A DNA stretch of 64,000 bases, taken from Trema orientale. Its lineage: Eukaryota > Streptophyta > Magnoliopsida > Rosales > Cannabaceae. Below the pieces are notes generated by a model. That model was given only the letters and a program-made list of their open reading frames with translations. It was not told the DNA's origin and ran no database searches. Each line of letters starts with the position of its first letter. Position 1 is the stretch's first letter. A program made the translations under genes and the position numbers. The stretch covers positions 510,180-574,179 of the forward strand of contig JXTC01000079.1 in the NCBI GenBank assembly GCA_002914845.1, read 5' to 3'. This document shows, piece after piece, positions 34,880 through 47,119 of the stretch.

Positions 34880-35108
34880 AAAATTTTAGCCACATAAATT
34901 GAAATAGTGTAGTCCCACTTTAAATAAATAATTAGTTAAAATGAATGTCACCTTATATGGTGTAAGTTTTTAGTGTAAGATATTAGTATCCCTAGCATTA
35001 CTTTATCTTACACCAAAAACTTTTATCACATGAGGTGTCATTCATTTCGATCACTTCTTTATTTAAAGTAGGACCATACTATCTAAAGTTATGCAGCTAA
35101 AAATGATG
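34880..35108. mobile_element. Foldback MITE, about 229 bp
   Basis: The left arm containing CCCACTTTAAATAAATAATT and AAAATGAATGTCACC is repeated inverted on the right as GGTGTCATTCATTTCG and TTTATTTAAAGTAGGACC. The arms run on to TTAGTGTAAGAT and its inverse ATCTTACACC near the middle. About 75-80% pairing over 100 bp. Confidence 0.65.
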
Positions 35109-35264
35109 CTATATCAATAGTGTAAATTTTGGTGCAAAATTTTGATATTTCTATATTTACCCGTGTAAGATATTGGTGTCCTTATTATTATTCTACTAAC
35201 AAAAGAAAGTGCCAATAAGGAGAAAATTTATTTCTATGCCAAGAAGGAGAAAATTTATTTCTAT

Positions 35265-35560
35265 CCTTTTTAATTCTTTGTATTCATACCAATAAAGTGA
35301 TATATTGTAAAAAAATTACAAGTACACAATATCACAAACAAGTAAGATAGTAGTGAGTAAGAATATCGTTATAGTAGTGAGTAAGAATATCATTTCCATG
35401 AAGAATATTATTCACTAATTACTAAAATTATTCTAATCCTAATTTTATTTAAATACAGTTAAAAAAAAAGATTGCGTTAAAATAAATTAAAGGACTAATT
35501 AAAAAGGAAAAGAAAACTAATTAACACTTATGACAATTCAATGAGCTAAAGACTTAGGTT
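35265..35560 (-). repeat. LTR-like fragment related to 13578-14127, inverted
   Basis: On the minus strand it carries GGAAATGATATTCTTACTCA then TACTTG phrases in the same order as the end of the insertion in the large Copia element. Boundaries undefined. A short duplication (AGAAGGAGAAAATTTATTTCTAT-like, two copies near 35215-35262) lies beside it. Confidence 0.4.
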
Positions 35561-35579
35561 TCTGATCTCACTAATATTA

Positions 35580-36420
35580 ATCCCATTAATCAAGAAACTC
35601 AAAGTTTCTTGAAAATGACATGATCAGTGGGAGGGATCGGTTCAGGGATTTAATTCCTGCTCCTGATCATACAGAAACTCAACCTTCCACATCATCAGAA
35701 AGATTGGTGATAGTTCATAGCACACCATAAGTTCAAGTTGGTATTGAACAACCAATCGCTGAAAATCCACAACTTGCTGAAAATCTTCCAGTAGATCAAC
35801 TAGTTTAGGACTTACCTCAAGATCATGAAGAAATAGTTGAATCACAAGCTCCTCAGGGAGAAAGTGTCCCAACTTTAAAGAGATCTACTCGTGAAAGAAG
35901 ATATGCAATTCCTAGTGATTACATAGTGTATCTACAAGAATCTGACATTGGAGCCGAAAATGATCCTGAAATTTTTTCACAAGCCATGAGTTGCCAAGAA
36001 TCTATTTTATAGCATGATGCCATGAAAGATGAAATGAATTCCATGAAGAGTAACGAAGTCTGGGATCTTGTAGAGTTGCCTAATGGGGCGAAGGCCATTA
36101 GCTGTAAATGGGTCTTTAAGACTAAAAGAGACTCATTAGGCAACATTGAAAGATATAAAGCGAGACTCATTGCTAAGGGGTTCACACAAAAGGAAGGAAT
36201 CGATTACACAGAGACTTTTTCTCCTGTATTTAAGAAAGATTCTCTTCGTATAATTTTGGCATTGGTTGCACATTTCGACCTTGAGTTGCAAGAAATGGAT
36301 GTGAAAATAGCTTTTCTTAACGGTGATCTAGAAGAGGAGGTGTACATGAAACAACCTGAAGGTTTCTCTTCTAGTGAAGGTGAGCATTTGGTTTGCAAGC
36401 TTAAGAAATTTAACTTAGAA
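35580..36420 (+). pseudogene. Copia fragment: connection region and start of reverse transcriptase (fossil)
   Basis: Contains the Copia landmarks SYIVYLQ-like connection, MKDEMNSMKSNEVWDLVELP, CKWVFKTKRD, RYKARLIAKGFTQKEG, QEMDVKIAFLNGD and EEVYMKQPEGF. Similarity ceases at about 36410-36425, where a FAR1-type sequence follows. No LTRs are found nearby. It is an internal fragment with at least one break. Confidence 0.85.
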
Positions 36421-36603
36421 AGAAAAGGTGATACAGAGTACGAACCAACCAATGAAACAAATGAATATGGAAAACCGTTACTTGTATGGATAGGCGTAAA
36501 CCCACATTTCAGGACAACGATTTTTGGTTTTGCACTGCTAGCAGATGAGACTACAGAAACGTATAAGTGGGTGACGAATGCTTTCTTAGAGTGTATGAAA
36601 GGT
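36421..36603 (+). pseudogene. FAR1/FHY3-type (MULE) transposase fragment
   Basis: In the frame that runs on from the Copia fragment, the peptide shows TNEYGKPLLVWIGVNPHF, TTIFGFALLADETTETYKWV and FLECMKG. This is the part of the MULE transposase domain of FAR1-related proteins that precedes the second catalytic acidic region. Only about 60 residues remain, with no zinc-binding N-terminus or SWIM domain. It is a truncated transposon or FAR1-family remnant. The joint frame (36022-36705) is open. Confidence 0.75.
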
Positions 36604-37783
36604 TTGCTATATTATTTTCTAAGGTTTTTTAGCAAAATGGTCGACTTTTTTATCATAATTTGCAAAATAACTGAATTTTGGATTATAATTTACATCTTGC
36701 ATTGATTCCTTAATTTGACATTCAACTTCTTAAAATTTGTATGGTTGTTCTATGCAATTACTGTACATCTGTATATACTTGTCCAGACATATGTTGAGAT
36801 ACAGCTCACTTCGTCATTTGCTAATTGTTACTGAATCCAGCTTCTACTATTCACTTGTGGATCATACATTATCCTCTCTCTTAGTTTAATAAATCAAGTT
36901 ATATTCCATATGTTGATAGTGAATTCATCTAAATAAAGTATTAAGAATTTACCTTAATAAGCAAATCTTCTATATCTCCATGAAAACTCTAAATCGGTCA
37001 AAATTCATTAAGATTGGATAACTACATAAATCATATAAATATCTCTATCCTATATTGAATTTATGTTATTCCAATTAGGACGAATTTAATTAATACTTTT
37101 CAATCATAAATCAAATTCCAAATCATGCAATTATTAATCAAATACTCACAAGTATTACAAATTGAAATACTTAACATATTAGAATAAAACATCAATTTAT
37201 ATTACTTAAAAAATATAAACATTCATAATCTAGCTACGTCATAGCCTCAGAAAAAGAAATTTAGTTCATAGCTAAAATAAAGGAAAATATGATCCTATAC
37301 TTAAAGAGTAAAAAAAAAAAAAAAAAAGAAGAAGAATTGTTAAGCGAGTTTGAGTCGAAGCGCGTCCGTCGTCAGGTCATGTCATTCCTTTCCTTCTCTT
37401 GGTCTCTCTCTCGTAGTCTAAAGCTCTCCAAATTCGTCTAAAATAAACCCTTAAAAGTCCTATTTATAAATTTTTCGGCTCAGAGCCAAAATTAGCATAA
37501 GACGGCGTTTTAAAATTTCTGGATTCACACAGCTAGTTCTTTGTGGCTTCTCTTCTTCTTTTTTCCCCTCATTTTTCTTTATTTTTTCTCCTTCTATTTG
37601 CTAGCTCTGCAATGCCATATTGACGCTGCGGAGCTAGCCCCACTGTCTTCCAATTTTTGTGTCTTTGTAAATTTTCTTCAAATCTCGTCTAGAATTGGTC
37701 CACAACTTTAAACTACAAAATAAGATTAAATAAACATAAAAATAAGGCTGGCTCAAACTATTTTGGGCTAAAGCAAAATCTTG
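36604..37783. other. Intergenic, no gene seen
   Basis: Starts with a short match to the dispersed repeat at 20127 and 34020 (about 36628-36690). The rest is AT-rich, with a poly-A tract at 37310-37327 and a more GC-balanced section at 37340-37620 that I cannot classify. Confidence 0.4.
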
Positions 37784-38076
37784 GGGCTTATAGAAATATG
37801 ACCAAATTTGGGGCCTAATTTCAGTAAATGTCCCTTTGTCAAAAGTTATAGCAAAATATCCGGTATATATGCATATATACCAAGTGTAAAATTTTATATA
37901 CCAAGTATAAAAAATTATATACCCAGTGCATTTCAGAACAGTAACTAAAATTGGTAGATCTGTGTATCTACCAAGTGTAAAAATATATCTACCTAGACAT
38001 TTAGCTATAAAATTTTAAAAATGGACATCTACTTAATCAAATTTAAAATTTTGGTCATCCACCTACATTTCTCCAA
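37784..38076 (+). repeat. Dispersed repeat D, copy 1
   Basis: GGGCTTATAGAAATATGACC to the phrase near TTTAAAATTTTGGTCATCCA matches 59362-59594 in order and orientation, including TATAGCAAAATATCCGGTAT and ACATTTAGCTATAAAATTT. This copy has an extra repeated ACCAAGTGTAAAA section. Confidence 0.75.
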
Positions 38077-38984
38077 AATCTTTATAGGGCCTATCCTAAA
38101 GGATTTCTTTTTTCTTTTGTTTTTCCACTTTGACCAAAAAAAAAAAAAAAAGTTTGAAGAAGAAGAAAAAACAATATCTTATATCATCTGGAAAATAACA
38201 AAACAAATCATTATATCCGATAAAGAAATCAAAGTTCAAAGGTTCTTTCCTTTATTTCCCATAATATTTTCTTGTTTTCTCATAGATATATTTTGTTCTT
38301 CATTGTAAACTTGTAGGAGAAATCTTGAGCAAGAGTGGCAGTATTTTGTCTTGAGAAATAGAAGAATTTTTTTGTTTTTGAGTTTTCATAAAGAGAAGAT
38401 AATATGCTAAAAGGGGCATTTCAATTTCTTTTTTTATTTAAAAAAAAAAAACAATGAAAGTTGTGTAGAGTAGAGTTGCCTAAAAAACAATACGTAATTC
38501 CCAAAATAGGACAATAAACTTCTTTTGCTTTTTTTAAAAAAAATTATTTTTGCTTTCAATAGATATATTAAGATAACAATGATATCTAATAATGCTAAAT
38601 AAATAATTAAATAAATATGTGTCAAAATATATTTCTTTTGAAATATAAAGAGAGATAATATATGATATTTTGGGTTCAAGCAAAAAAAAAAAAAAGGTGA
38701 TATTTTGGGGCTCTCTATTTTGGGCCTCTCTATTTTGGGCCTTAAGCGGATGCTTAATAGGCCTAAACGGATAGCTGATACTGCATAAATATTAATAGAA
38801 AGACGCAAAAAATAACATAATATCAAGTTAATCGAGAATCAAATCTATAAAATAACTTATCACGAAATTTATAAATATTAATCCACTGAACTTATTGGAT
38901 TATCTTTAATCATGCATCTCAGTATCCTAATATAGGGCCATTTTGGAATTATTTCTAGATTATGTTTTTGGGAAAAAGACACCT
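38077..38984. other. Intergenic, no gene seen
   Basis: AT-rich with A- and T-runs. The short phrase CTCTCTATTTTGGG is tandemly duplicated near 38710-38738. No feature recognised. Confidence 0.4.
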
Positions 38985-40260
38985 AGTACTACCTTTTGAT
39001 AAATAATACCAAGAATACCATGTCTAAATTTTTACTTATTTTTGTACTACCTTTTTTAGAAAAATAACAAATTCTTGCTAAAAAAGGCCAAATAAGGTCT
39101 TAGAATTTCTATTTTTTCTTGTTTCTTTTTGCTACTAGTTTACTTGTAGCTGATCACTCTTAAAGCTAATTACCAATTTATTATTAGAGATCATAAACTA
39201 ATTGATTTTTGGAAACTAGAAACCAAATTGGTTACTAAAAACCAACAACTATATTGGTTTTCACCATAAATATCATAACTATTTAGCTAATAAAAACTAC
39301 AAACTAAATTAGTTTCTATCATAAATAGTAGAATTATTTGGTTAATTCAATTATTGATTACTTGAATCAATTTGGTTATTGGAAACTAGTTGCCAGAATC
39401 CAAAAACAAATATATATTTCTGTTGCTTTTACTTCAAAAATATAATTACTTAATTTGAGAACTTGATCATATTCTTCAGCGTCCTTGTTCAATGCCTCAC
39501 CCAATTTTTGCTACAAGGCATTATTCAAAAATGATATCACAATAGCTTTCAGGAAACTTTCATTGTTTCCTGTGATTTGAAAAAGAAACCACAATGGTTT
39601 TTAAGAAATTTTTGTGGTTTCTTGTGATTTACTTAGCTACAGGGTAATCTGCTAAAAGAAAACTATGATGGTTTCCTTTGATTTATTTAGCTACAGGACA
39701 ATCTGTAAAAAAAAAAAAACCACAATGGTTTCTTGGAAATGTTCTTGGTTTCATGTGATTTACTTACGTACAGGATATTCGGAAACCACGATGGTTTTCT
39801 GTGATTTATTTAGCTACAAGACATTCTGCAAAAAGGAAACCACAATGATTTCCCGGAAATGTTCATGGTTTCATGTGATTTACTTACGTACAGGATATTC
39901 GGCTAAAGAAAACCAAAATGGTAACCTTTGTGCTTTCCTGTAATTTACTTACGTACATGGGTTTCGGTTAAAGGAAACCAAACTAGTTTCCAGGAAACCT
40001 TTGTGGTTTCCTATGATTTACTTACTTACAGAACATTCCACTAATAGGAAACCAAATTAAACCAAATTGGTTTCCAAGAAACCTTTGTGGTTTCTTGTGA
40101 AAAAAAAAAAAGATGACTTATTTACTAAAATACCACCGCGTTTTCTAACTTTCAAAAGATTTAGAAAAATGTCATTAAAAGGTCGTACGGATTTTTATTA
40201 TTTTTGGAAGGTCGTAAATTTAGTATTATTTTTCAAAAAATAGGTATAACTGTCCAAAAC
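38985..40260. mobile_element. Foldback-type element with a minisatellite core
   Basis: Outer parts (TTTTTAGAAAAATAAC near 39053 and AGATTTAGAAAAATGTCATT near 40158) are partly inverse of each other, and the centre consists of GGTTTCC/GGAAACC repeats. The layout resembles the two other local foldbacks but is larger. The outer boundaries are approximate. Confidence 0.4.
39530..40105. repeat. Minisatellite of GGTTTCC palindromes, unit about 62 bp
   Basis: About nine degenerate units contain AAACCACAATGGTTTC, GGAAATGTTC or GGAAACCTTT, TGTGGTTTC and GTGATTTACTTACGTACAGG. Two long units (39715-39785 and 39838-39904) are nearly identical over about 65 bp. The inverted AAACCA...TGGTTT pairs could form hairpins. 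Confidence 0.85.
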
Positions 40261-42529
40261 TCTATATTTTTAGCTTTTAAAAGTTGGTAGAGAAAAAATT
40301 ATAACAGAAAGACTTTTAGTATATTACTGTTTTAATTTGGTCAACAGATTTTAAAATTTGTTATGTAACCGCTATTTTAAGCAGTGTTTGAGATACAATG
40401 TAAGTGTTACTTTGAAAAATTGATTTCGCTGTCATAATATAAATGATATTATTTTAGAGCACCACTTTTAAACAACACCATAGTTTTGTAAATTAAATTT
40501 ACCAAATGCCTAGACATTTTTTTCATAACTGTTTCTTGCTCGCAGTACAGCTACAACATGTCTATAGCACAACAATACTAAACTGGCGCATTGTTTCTAA
40601 ATCAAAAACTCTTCTATGTCGTATATTCCTTAATCAAAATAATGAAAAAGTTGCATTTTTGCTTTAGCTTTATTATTAACTATGTAATTAGTAAACCGTA
40701 TAGTCACTGATCATATTAGATCAGTGTATGCCAAAATCTACAGTTGAATTTAGTTGAGGGTCTATGACTACTTGTAATCCTGCATCGAGAAGAAATATGT
40801 TAATTTTTTGGGTTGAACTTATGAGAGCTGCGTACATATCATTTGTAGGGATCAAACCCTAATGTTTGTAGATATCACACTCTGATGTAGTTCTGAGTTC
40901 CCTGCAAAAGAGTAAGGAGTTAGTAAAATACATACCCTTTACAGGGATCAAACCATGATATTTGCAGGGACTAAACCATGATGTAGTTATAAGTTCTTGC
41001 AAAAGAGTAAGCAGTGAATAAAAATATAGAGATTTTAGTAGAGACTATATGGAGAGAATAAAATAGAAAAAAAGGAGATATAGAATGAAGAGAAGACTAT
41101 AAAAAAAGAGATGTAGAATGAAGAAGAAGACTATGTATTTATAGACAAATAAGATGTATTTTATAAATAGGAAACTCTATTAATTAGATAATTAATAATA
41201 ATTATCTTTGGATAACCTAGTCAAAAGAGAATACTTACTTGATTTGAATTTTGGGTATCAATTTAGATGCTTACCTGATCTTATCTGATAGGTGCCTTCG
41301 GTGTAGAAAGAAGAAGAAAATTATGTACTTATAGGCAAATAAGATGTATTTTATAAATAGGAAACTCTATTAGTTAGATAATTAATAATAATTATTTTTG
41401 GGTAACTTAGTCAAAATAGAATACTTATTTGATTTGAATTTTGGGTATCAGGCCAAAATTGACAAATTCTGACCCTACCAATCACTATTATTTAATATGG
41501 TTTATGAGAATGATTAAAAGGGTTTCGAAAAAGAATAATACGTCAAGATACAACAATAAGCTTTTTAAAGTCCTGATATTTCTATTGAATCATATGATGT
41601 GTAATCTATTTTGATCCTTTTCATAGATATAAATACATGTGTATATTGAAAATATTTTAGCCAAAAATGAAAAAATAAATTGCAGGACAACACCCACATT
41701 AAGATTCCATTCAGATGAAACCCTAAAGCTGGTATAGCTAAGTTTAGGCCGTATGCCTGAATTGGTAGTGTCATCCGTTCATCTTGGCTTGGCGTGCTAC
41801 GTATGAAACGTCAAAGTGGATACTGATTAGAAATGAGCTCATCTATACATTATTAATGTGGTAGAACAAGATAACGTTGATAAATTAAGCTTTGTTTAGA
41901 TTCAACTTAATTTGTAATATTAATTCATTAATTTGCTAAATTATCATGAATGTGACTATTTAAATATAATAAAAATATAATCGTAGGCATACGTTACATT
42001 TTATGTCAGCAACCGGTTACGAAATTTAACAATTCATTTTTTTAGATCGTGTTCCAATTTATTTGAATGCCAGAATCTAGACACAGATGATATATATATA
42101 AAGTTCGAGAGTAGATCCTACGTTCCTATTCAATATTTAATATTTATTACCTTTACCTTCGAGAAACTCTTTTATTTTTAGCAATGTCTTCCTTTTTGGA
42201 CCATTAAGCAATTGGGCTAAAAAACACAGTAATATAATTACTTATACGTAAAATAAGAAGCTTATTGCAATACGTAAATTCTGCGTACAATGTTAATATA
42301 TAGTACTATAAATTCCAATCTGCTTTCAAATGATATATATATATATCTTTTTAGATATTACGTACTGAGTCTTTCTATACTAATTCGATCAAATGAAAAG
42401 GGCCGGATAAATGTAAAATTAAAGAAGAAAACCATTCATACGCGCAAATAAATTTAATTTATATGGCTTAATTTATCTAATTGTTACAAATTAATTCAGA
42501 GGTATTGCAGAGCACACAATATTACAACC
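40261..42529. other. Intergenic with local duplications, no gene seen
   Basis: GGGATCAAACC-starting segments at 40849 and 40944 form a degenerate ~95-bp duplication. A 140-bp direct repeat is listed separately. A short (TA)n run lies near 42336. Otherwise AT-rich. Confidence 0.4.
41121..41450. repeat. 140-bp direct repeat, two copies
   Basis: 41121-41260 and 41311-41450 share about 90% identity, beginning AAGAAGA and ending GATTTGAATTTTGGGTATCA, with 50 bp between them. It could be internal duplication of an old LTR-like sequence, but no other LTR signs are present. Confidence 0.8.
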
Positions 42530-43250
42530 ATTTCTCTCTAAAATCGACAGAAATCTCCCCTAAACATCCGCAAGCCGCTCCTCTCTTCCTCCATTAGCAT
42601 GTGCTACCCCTACCAGAGAGGAGGCTAATTCCCTCTCCTAGGTATGAGATTTTTTTTTTTTTTCCTTTTTTTTTTCTGGTTTTCTTTTGTTTTTGTTTTT
42701 TTCTAAATAATCTTTTCGTTTGTGAAAATAGCTATATATCTAGATTTATGGTGTTTTTTGTATACTCAGATCTTGATCTATGGTGTTTTGGATTGTTTTC
42801 TATTTTCCTTTTTTTTCCCCCTAGTGTACACCCAGATTTAGATCTGTGGTTTTTTTTTTTTTGTTATTGTTGTATTTTGTTTTCTTTGTTACTAGAGAGG
42901 TTGTTTTTTATTAGTATTTTGTGTATAATTTTATAGTGTTCTTCTAGATCTGAGGCTTTTAAAAATCAGATTTGGAAGATTTTATGGGGTGTTCACTAAT
43001 GGATATCGTGAAAAAGGTGACATTTACTGATGGACGCTGTGAAGTGGAAACTACTGTGCGTTTATTGATGGACGCCTTGAATGGAGTTTCGCCTAGTGGT
43101 TCTAAGTTTTTACTTGGAGTCTTTTTCTCTGTATGTGAGAGGTGGTATGTTGCAATCATATTTTTTGTAATAAAGAATATGATAGTCCACTCTCTCATTG
43201 GTTCTTTGGAGTGAATTTAGTTTTCATTAAAGGATGTTTCTATTTTCGTT
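42530..43250 (+). other. Possible transcribed remnant: leader-like and exon-like segments
   Basis: A GC-balanced CT-rich segment (42530-42645) ends in AG/GTATGAG, like a splice donor; T-rich intron-like sequence follows. An 80-codon frame at 42972-43214 (MEDFMGCSLMDIVKK...) has a less AT-biased start but matches no family I know. I cannot say whether this is a small gene, a gene relic or part of a transposon. Confidence 0.25.
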
Positions 43251-44125
43251 TAGAAGCTTGTATTATTATTGTAGCCAGAGGTACTGCATTTCTGAATGTG
43301 AACTAAATAATAATGAAATTAACATATATTTATATACATATTCAATTATGTAAGAATGTATAAAATTATAAGTATTAATTATAAATATAAAGAAGAATGT
43401 TAGCTGCACTTTTTTTTTTTGGCACTTTCTCAGTTTCATTGCTTGACTCTTAGATTCTACTTTGATTTTACATTATTAAAATATTAAACTGGATATGTGA
43501 AATTTTAAAATATTAAATTGCATAGTAAATTTCATATGTGAAATTATAAAATTGAAAAGTGCAAAAGAAAGTGTATTTAGTATTCCTTAAATATAAATAT
43601 TTATCGTGGTCCGAAAACATTTACTATGACCTAATACTTGATGATTCCCCAAATTGCTATTTATTCCTTTTTGCACAACGTGTTTTGTGATCATTTTTTA
43701 AAGTCAAGTCTTCACGGTAGGAAAGAAATATTATTAATGTACGAAAATTATCATTTGTAACGTGTGGGTAAGTTCCTTAGTTATCACTATATATGATGAG
43801 GAGGCCAGATCTTATTAAAATATTTTGTAATAGGGTCAACTTTGCTGTACTCATTATAATTAATGCTGTAATGGCCTATTTACATTGTGTTTCACACCCA
43901 CAATATTAAACTTTATATCACACTCTGGCCAAATCCCATTGTATATAGAAATAATATGTTATTAATTAATTACTATAGGAGTGCTAGTTAGCAGCATTCT
44001 TTCTCTGACTAAGTGAGAAAGTTTCATTATTTGCACGTGATTTCTAATAATAAATTGTTATAAAAAAATTCATTATTATTTATAACTATTATTATTATAA
44101 TAATTATATATATAATAATAATTAT
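43251..44125. other. Intergenic, no gene seen
   Basis: AT-rich with no recognised feature. Confidence 0.4.
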
Positions 44126-44792
44126 AGGGTGATGTTTCAATGGAGATTTTTGTTTTTACTCCATGGATGGGTACTCTAATTTGGGCCATTGGATTTTAAT
44201 CTAATGACCATAATAATATTAGTAGATTTACTATAAAAATATTATTATAATTAATAAATATATAAATATAGAAAGTTATTTAAAATAAAAAAGATGGGTA
44301 ACCTGATGAGTTGGTTAATTTCTTTTATTTTATAAGAAATAAAACTAGTAAAAAATACTTAATAACCCTAAATTACTCTCAACTATCTTATTCGTAGGAA
44401 AAAAAAAAAAAAAACAACAAAAGATGTACAAATTTTAAGCTATTTGACGCATAATTTTTTTTAAAACAAATTTTCCTTTAATGTAGTTGTTTTATTCATT
44501 TTTTTTAATTTAAAAAAACAACTTATTCATAATATGAAAATTATGCTATCTTGGATTTTACCGATAAAAAAAAATTTATTAAATATTGAAGATACAATAG
44601 TACATATAGTTCTAAATTAAAGGTAATTAAAAAATTAACTTTAAATTAAATTTTCAAAAAAGAAATAAATAAAAAAAATTAGAAATTAATATATTAAATA
44701 AGATGACTTATTATTGTAGGTTTGTTTCCAAATTAGTCAAACTTACCCATCCATGGTGCAAAAACAAAAATACCCATTGAAAACTCACCCTT
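44126..44792. mobile_element. TIR element, about 667 bp, with ~65-bp inverted ends
   Basis: The left end AGGGTGATGTTTCAATGGAG continues through TTTTTGTTTTTACTCCATGG. The inverted right end reads AGGGTGAGTTTTCAATGGGT and TTTTTGTTTTTGCACCATGG. The interior is very AT-rich and non-coding. Long inverted ends without a transposase suggest a MULE-MITE or foldback. TAT stands on both outer sides, which is too short to prove a target duplication. Confidence 0.7.
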
Positions 44793-46094
44793 ATTTGAGA
44801 TGTGTATGCTCAATATATAGGTTATGGTATGCTCAAATCGTATGTATGGTAGATTGGTGAAATGAATCAATGCTTTGCAATCGAATGAATTTAATTAATT
44901 TGTCGTATAATACTTCAAAATTAATTTAATTAAGCTATAACTATTTGTGCCATTTGTAAGGAAATTAGGATTTGAGATAAATTGTGTGTTTTACTAAGGG
45001 GGTAGGAAGAGGAATTTTTTTTTTTTTAAAAAAAAGGTATTTACAGAGATTGTGTATACAAATTTTTATCAAAAATAATTTATGTGCTGAAAAGTAATTC
45101 CACTCAATATTATATTAGTAATAAAAAAAATTTACTAAAAAGAAGTGTGAGAAAAGTAGACAAAGAGATGATTATAGACCTACCGATTTATGTCATTTTT
45201 ACCACGGTATACCTAAATCAATAATTTTACTTTATATCTTTAAGTTAATGTATAATCATGATCAAATCCTCATAAAAACACCTTTACTAGTCCAATTTGA
45301 CAAATTTTACTTTTAACCATTAAAATTTTATAAATTGAAATATATATCTTTTCTGAAAGAGTAAGTAGTTGTTTGAATTCAAAAACAACTTGATTAGCCA
45401 AAAGATGAAAATTTCATTAATTCTTTAGTCCTTTCAAAACTCTTCAATTTGGGATGTAACTGAAGATGTTATTGACATAAATAAATAGTTGTATGTGTAA
45501 TTTTCCTTAAATATGTACTATGAGAAATTCATAACTTTATTAACAGCAATCAACTACTACAAGAAGGATAATGGAATAAAAGGACTACTAGAAGTCTAAC
45601 AGTAGTCCTACATTTATAAAAGACAATTAATGCAAAGCGTGTAACGTAGGTAGTTATTTTGTGGCCAAAGACTAAACAAAGTGTGCAAGGGATTGAGTCA
45701 TTTTATTGCCAAATGGCGAACAAAGTAGCGAAAAACACTATTACAAAGATACATTCCGTCATTAACCAAAGGGGATGCATTGGAGTGAAACTTGGGCCTT
45801 TAGTTTATTATTAAGTGATTACTAAAAAACTGCTTAACAACATCAGTTACATTTTACGTAACACTATCAGTACATGTTGACATAGGGCTAGCGACAATAC
45901 AATTTGAAAATGACAGGAAAAACCAAAAAAAAAAAAAAAGGCAACAGAAGAAGAAAAAGTGCAAGTTATCTATTCGAGTTTCGGCTGATCAACCTCAGGT
46001 TGACACATAAACTTAACACGAACTGGTAGTAGCAAAATAGACTGGTACTCAGCAATGATATATTTAATTATTTATAAATTAATTTTGTGTTCAA

Positions 46095-46129
<35 letters not shown>

Positions 46130-46767
46130 TTCAGAATGAAATCACTTATCTCAATTTACTGTCTCATTTACTCATAAGTTGACAAATCAGCAATAATTAT
46201 TCTTTTTAAAAAGTTAAAGAACTATTAGATTAGATTTTTTAAAAAATTTTTGCAGCAAATAAAATAATGGGAGAGCAAATGAGATAGTTTTTAGATATCA
46301 AAATCGTAGTCGATTTCGTTTCAAGCGCCAAACACATAAAAAAAGACAATAGTTTACTAACTTATTAGATTCCGTACAAACTTCAACTTCGTGTTCCACG
46401 CTAATATATTGCGTTACATATAAAAAAGACTTCCATATGCAAATTAAATCTTTAATATTTATGAATATGGTTTTTGGAGTCCCTCAGGTGTAATTGAAAA
46501 ATAAAAGTTTTTAGTCTACTGTCGTTCTAACTTCTAATGCTGCTTCAAGCAATAAATGGCGAGACAGGATACTCTTTTTAATTGGAGCTATGATTAATAT
46601 AAAAAAGAGTGCTAAATTCATCGGTTTTTTCGATTCTATTGTCTGACTAGTTAATATATGAACTCAAATATGCTTTTATAATATTATTAAAATATAAAAT
46701 ATTTTAACAGAATTCATATGTTAAGAAGTGAGACGTGAAAATGGAAAAAAAAAATTGAGTAGATAAC
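44793..46767. other. Intergenic, no gene seen
   Basis: AT-rich. A segment at 45545-45745 has ACTACAAGAAG and GGCGAACAAAGTAGCG phrases reminiscent of CACTA elements, but no paired end was found. A (TA)n run lies at about 46099-46126. Confidence 0.4.
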
Positions 46768-46780
46768 AAGTGGACTTGAA

Positions 46781-47106
46781 GAAACACCATCGAACATGTG
46801 GTCTAGTAGTAGCGCTGTTATCGTGGGTGATGGAGGTCACGGGTTCGAACTGGGTGACTCCTTCAGGAGTCTTAAATATGAGGGTTTACCTGCCAGCCCA
46901 TGTCCCGGCCTCTGCCCCAAGGTGCCGTTCTCACTAGTTGTTTGGTGGGGTTCAGGTGACTCACTCCACCGCCCGGTGGAGGCGACTTCGACGAAAAAAA
47001 ATGGTCTTGTGGAACATTCCTGAATGGGATTGGAGTTCCTATGGTCACGCACAGGGAAAGTTGCCATGCTGGTCGTCCCCTCCTCCATTTTTTTTAACCA
47101 AAAAAA
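46781..47106 (+). mobile_element. tRNA-derived SINE, family B, complete, with 13-bp target duplications
   Basis: Head GTGGTCTAGTAGTAGCGCTG (box A-like) and GGTTCGAACTGG (box B) are followed by a GC-rich body and an A-rich end. AAGTGGACTTGAA directly precedes (46768-46780) and follows it (47107-47119). It matches 10073-10385 over its whole length in the opposite orientation. Open frames across it are fortuitous. Confidence 0.9.
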
Positions 47107-47119
47107 AAGTGGACTTGAA

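Noticed and set aside
39520-40110. CRISPR-like array
   Set aside because: Units are degenerate, lack constant-length unique spacers and lie in a plant nuclear genome; it is a minisatellite.
42601-42936. 111-aa Phe-rich membrane protein
   Set aside because: The frame comes from poly-T and TTTTC-rich low-complexity DNA.
45545-45790. CACTA transposon
   Set aside because: An ACTACAAGAAG phrase and GCGAACAAAGTAGCG-like sequence are suggestive, but no paired inverted end or 3-bp target duplication was found.
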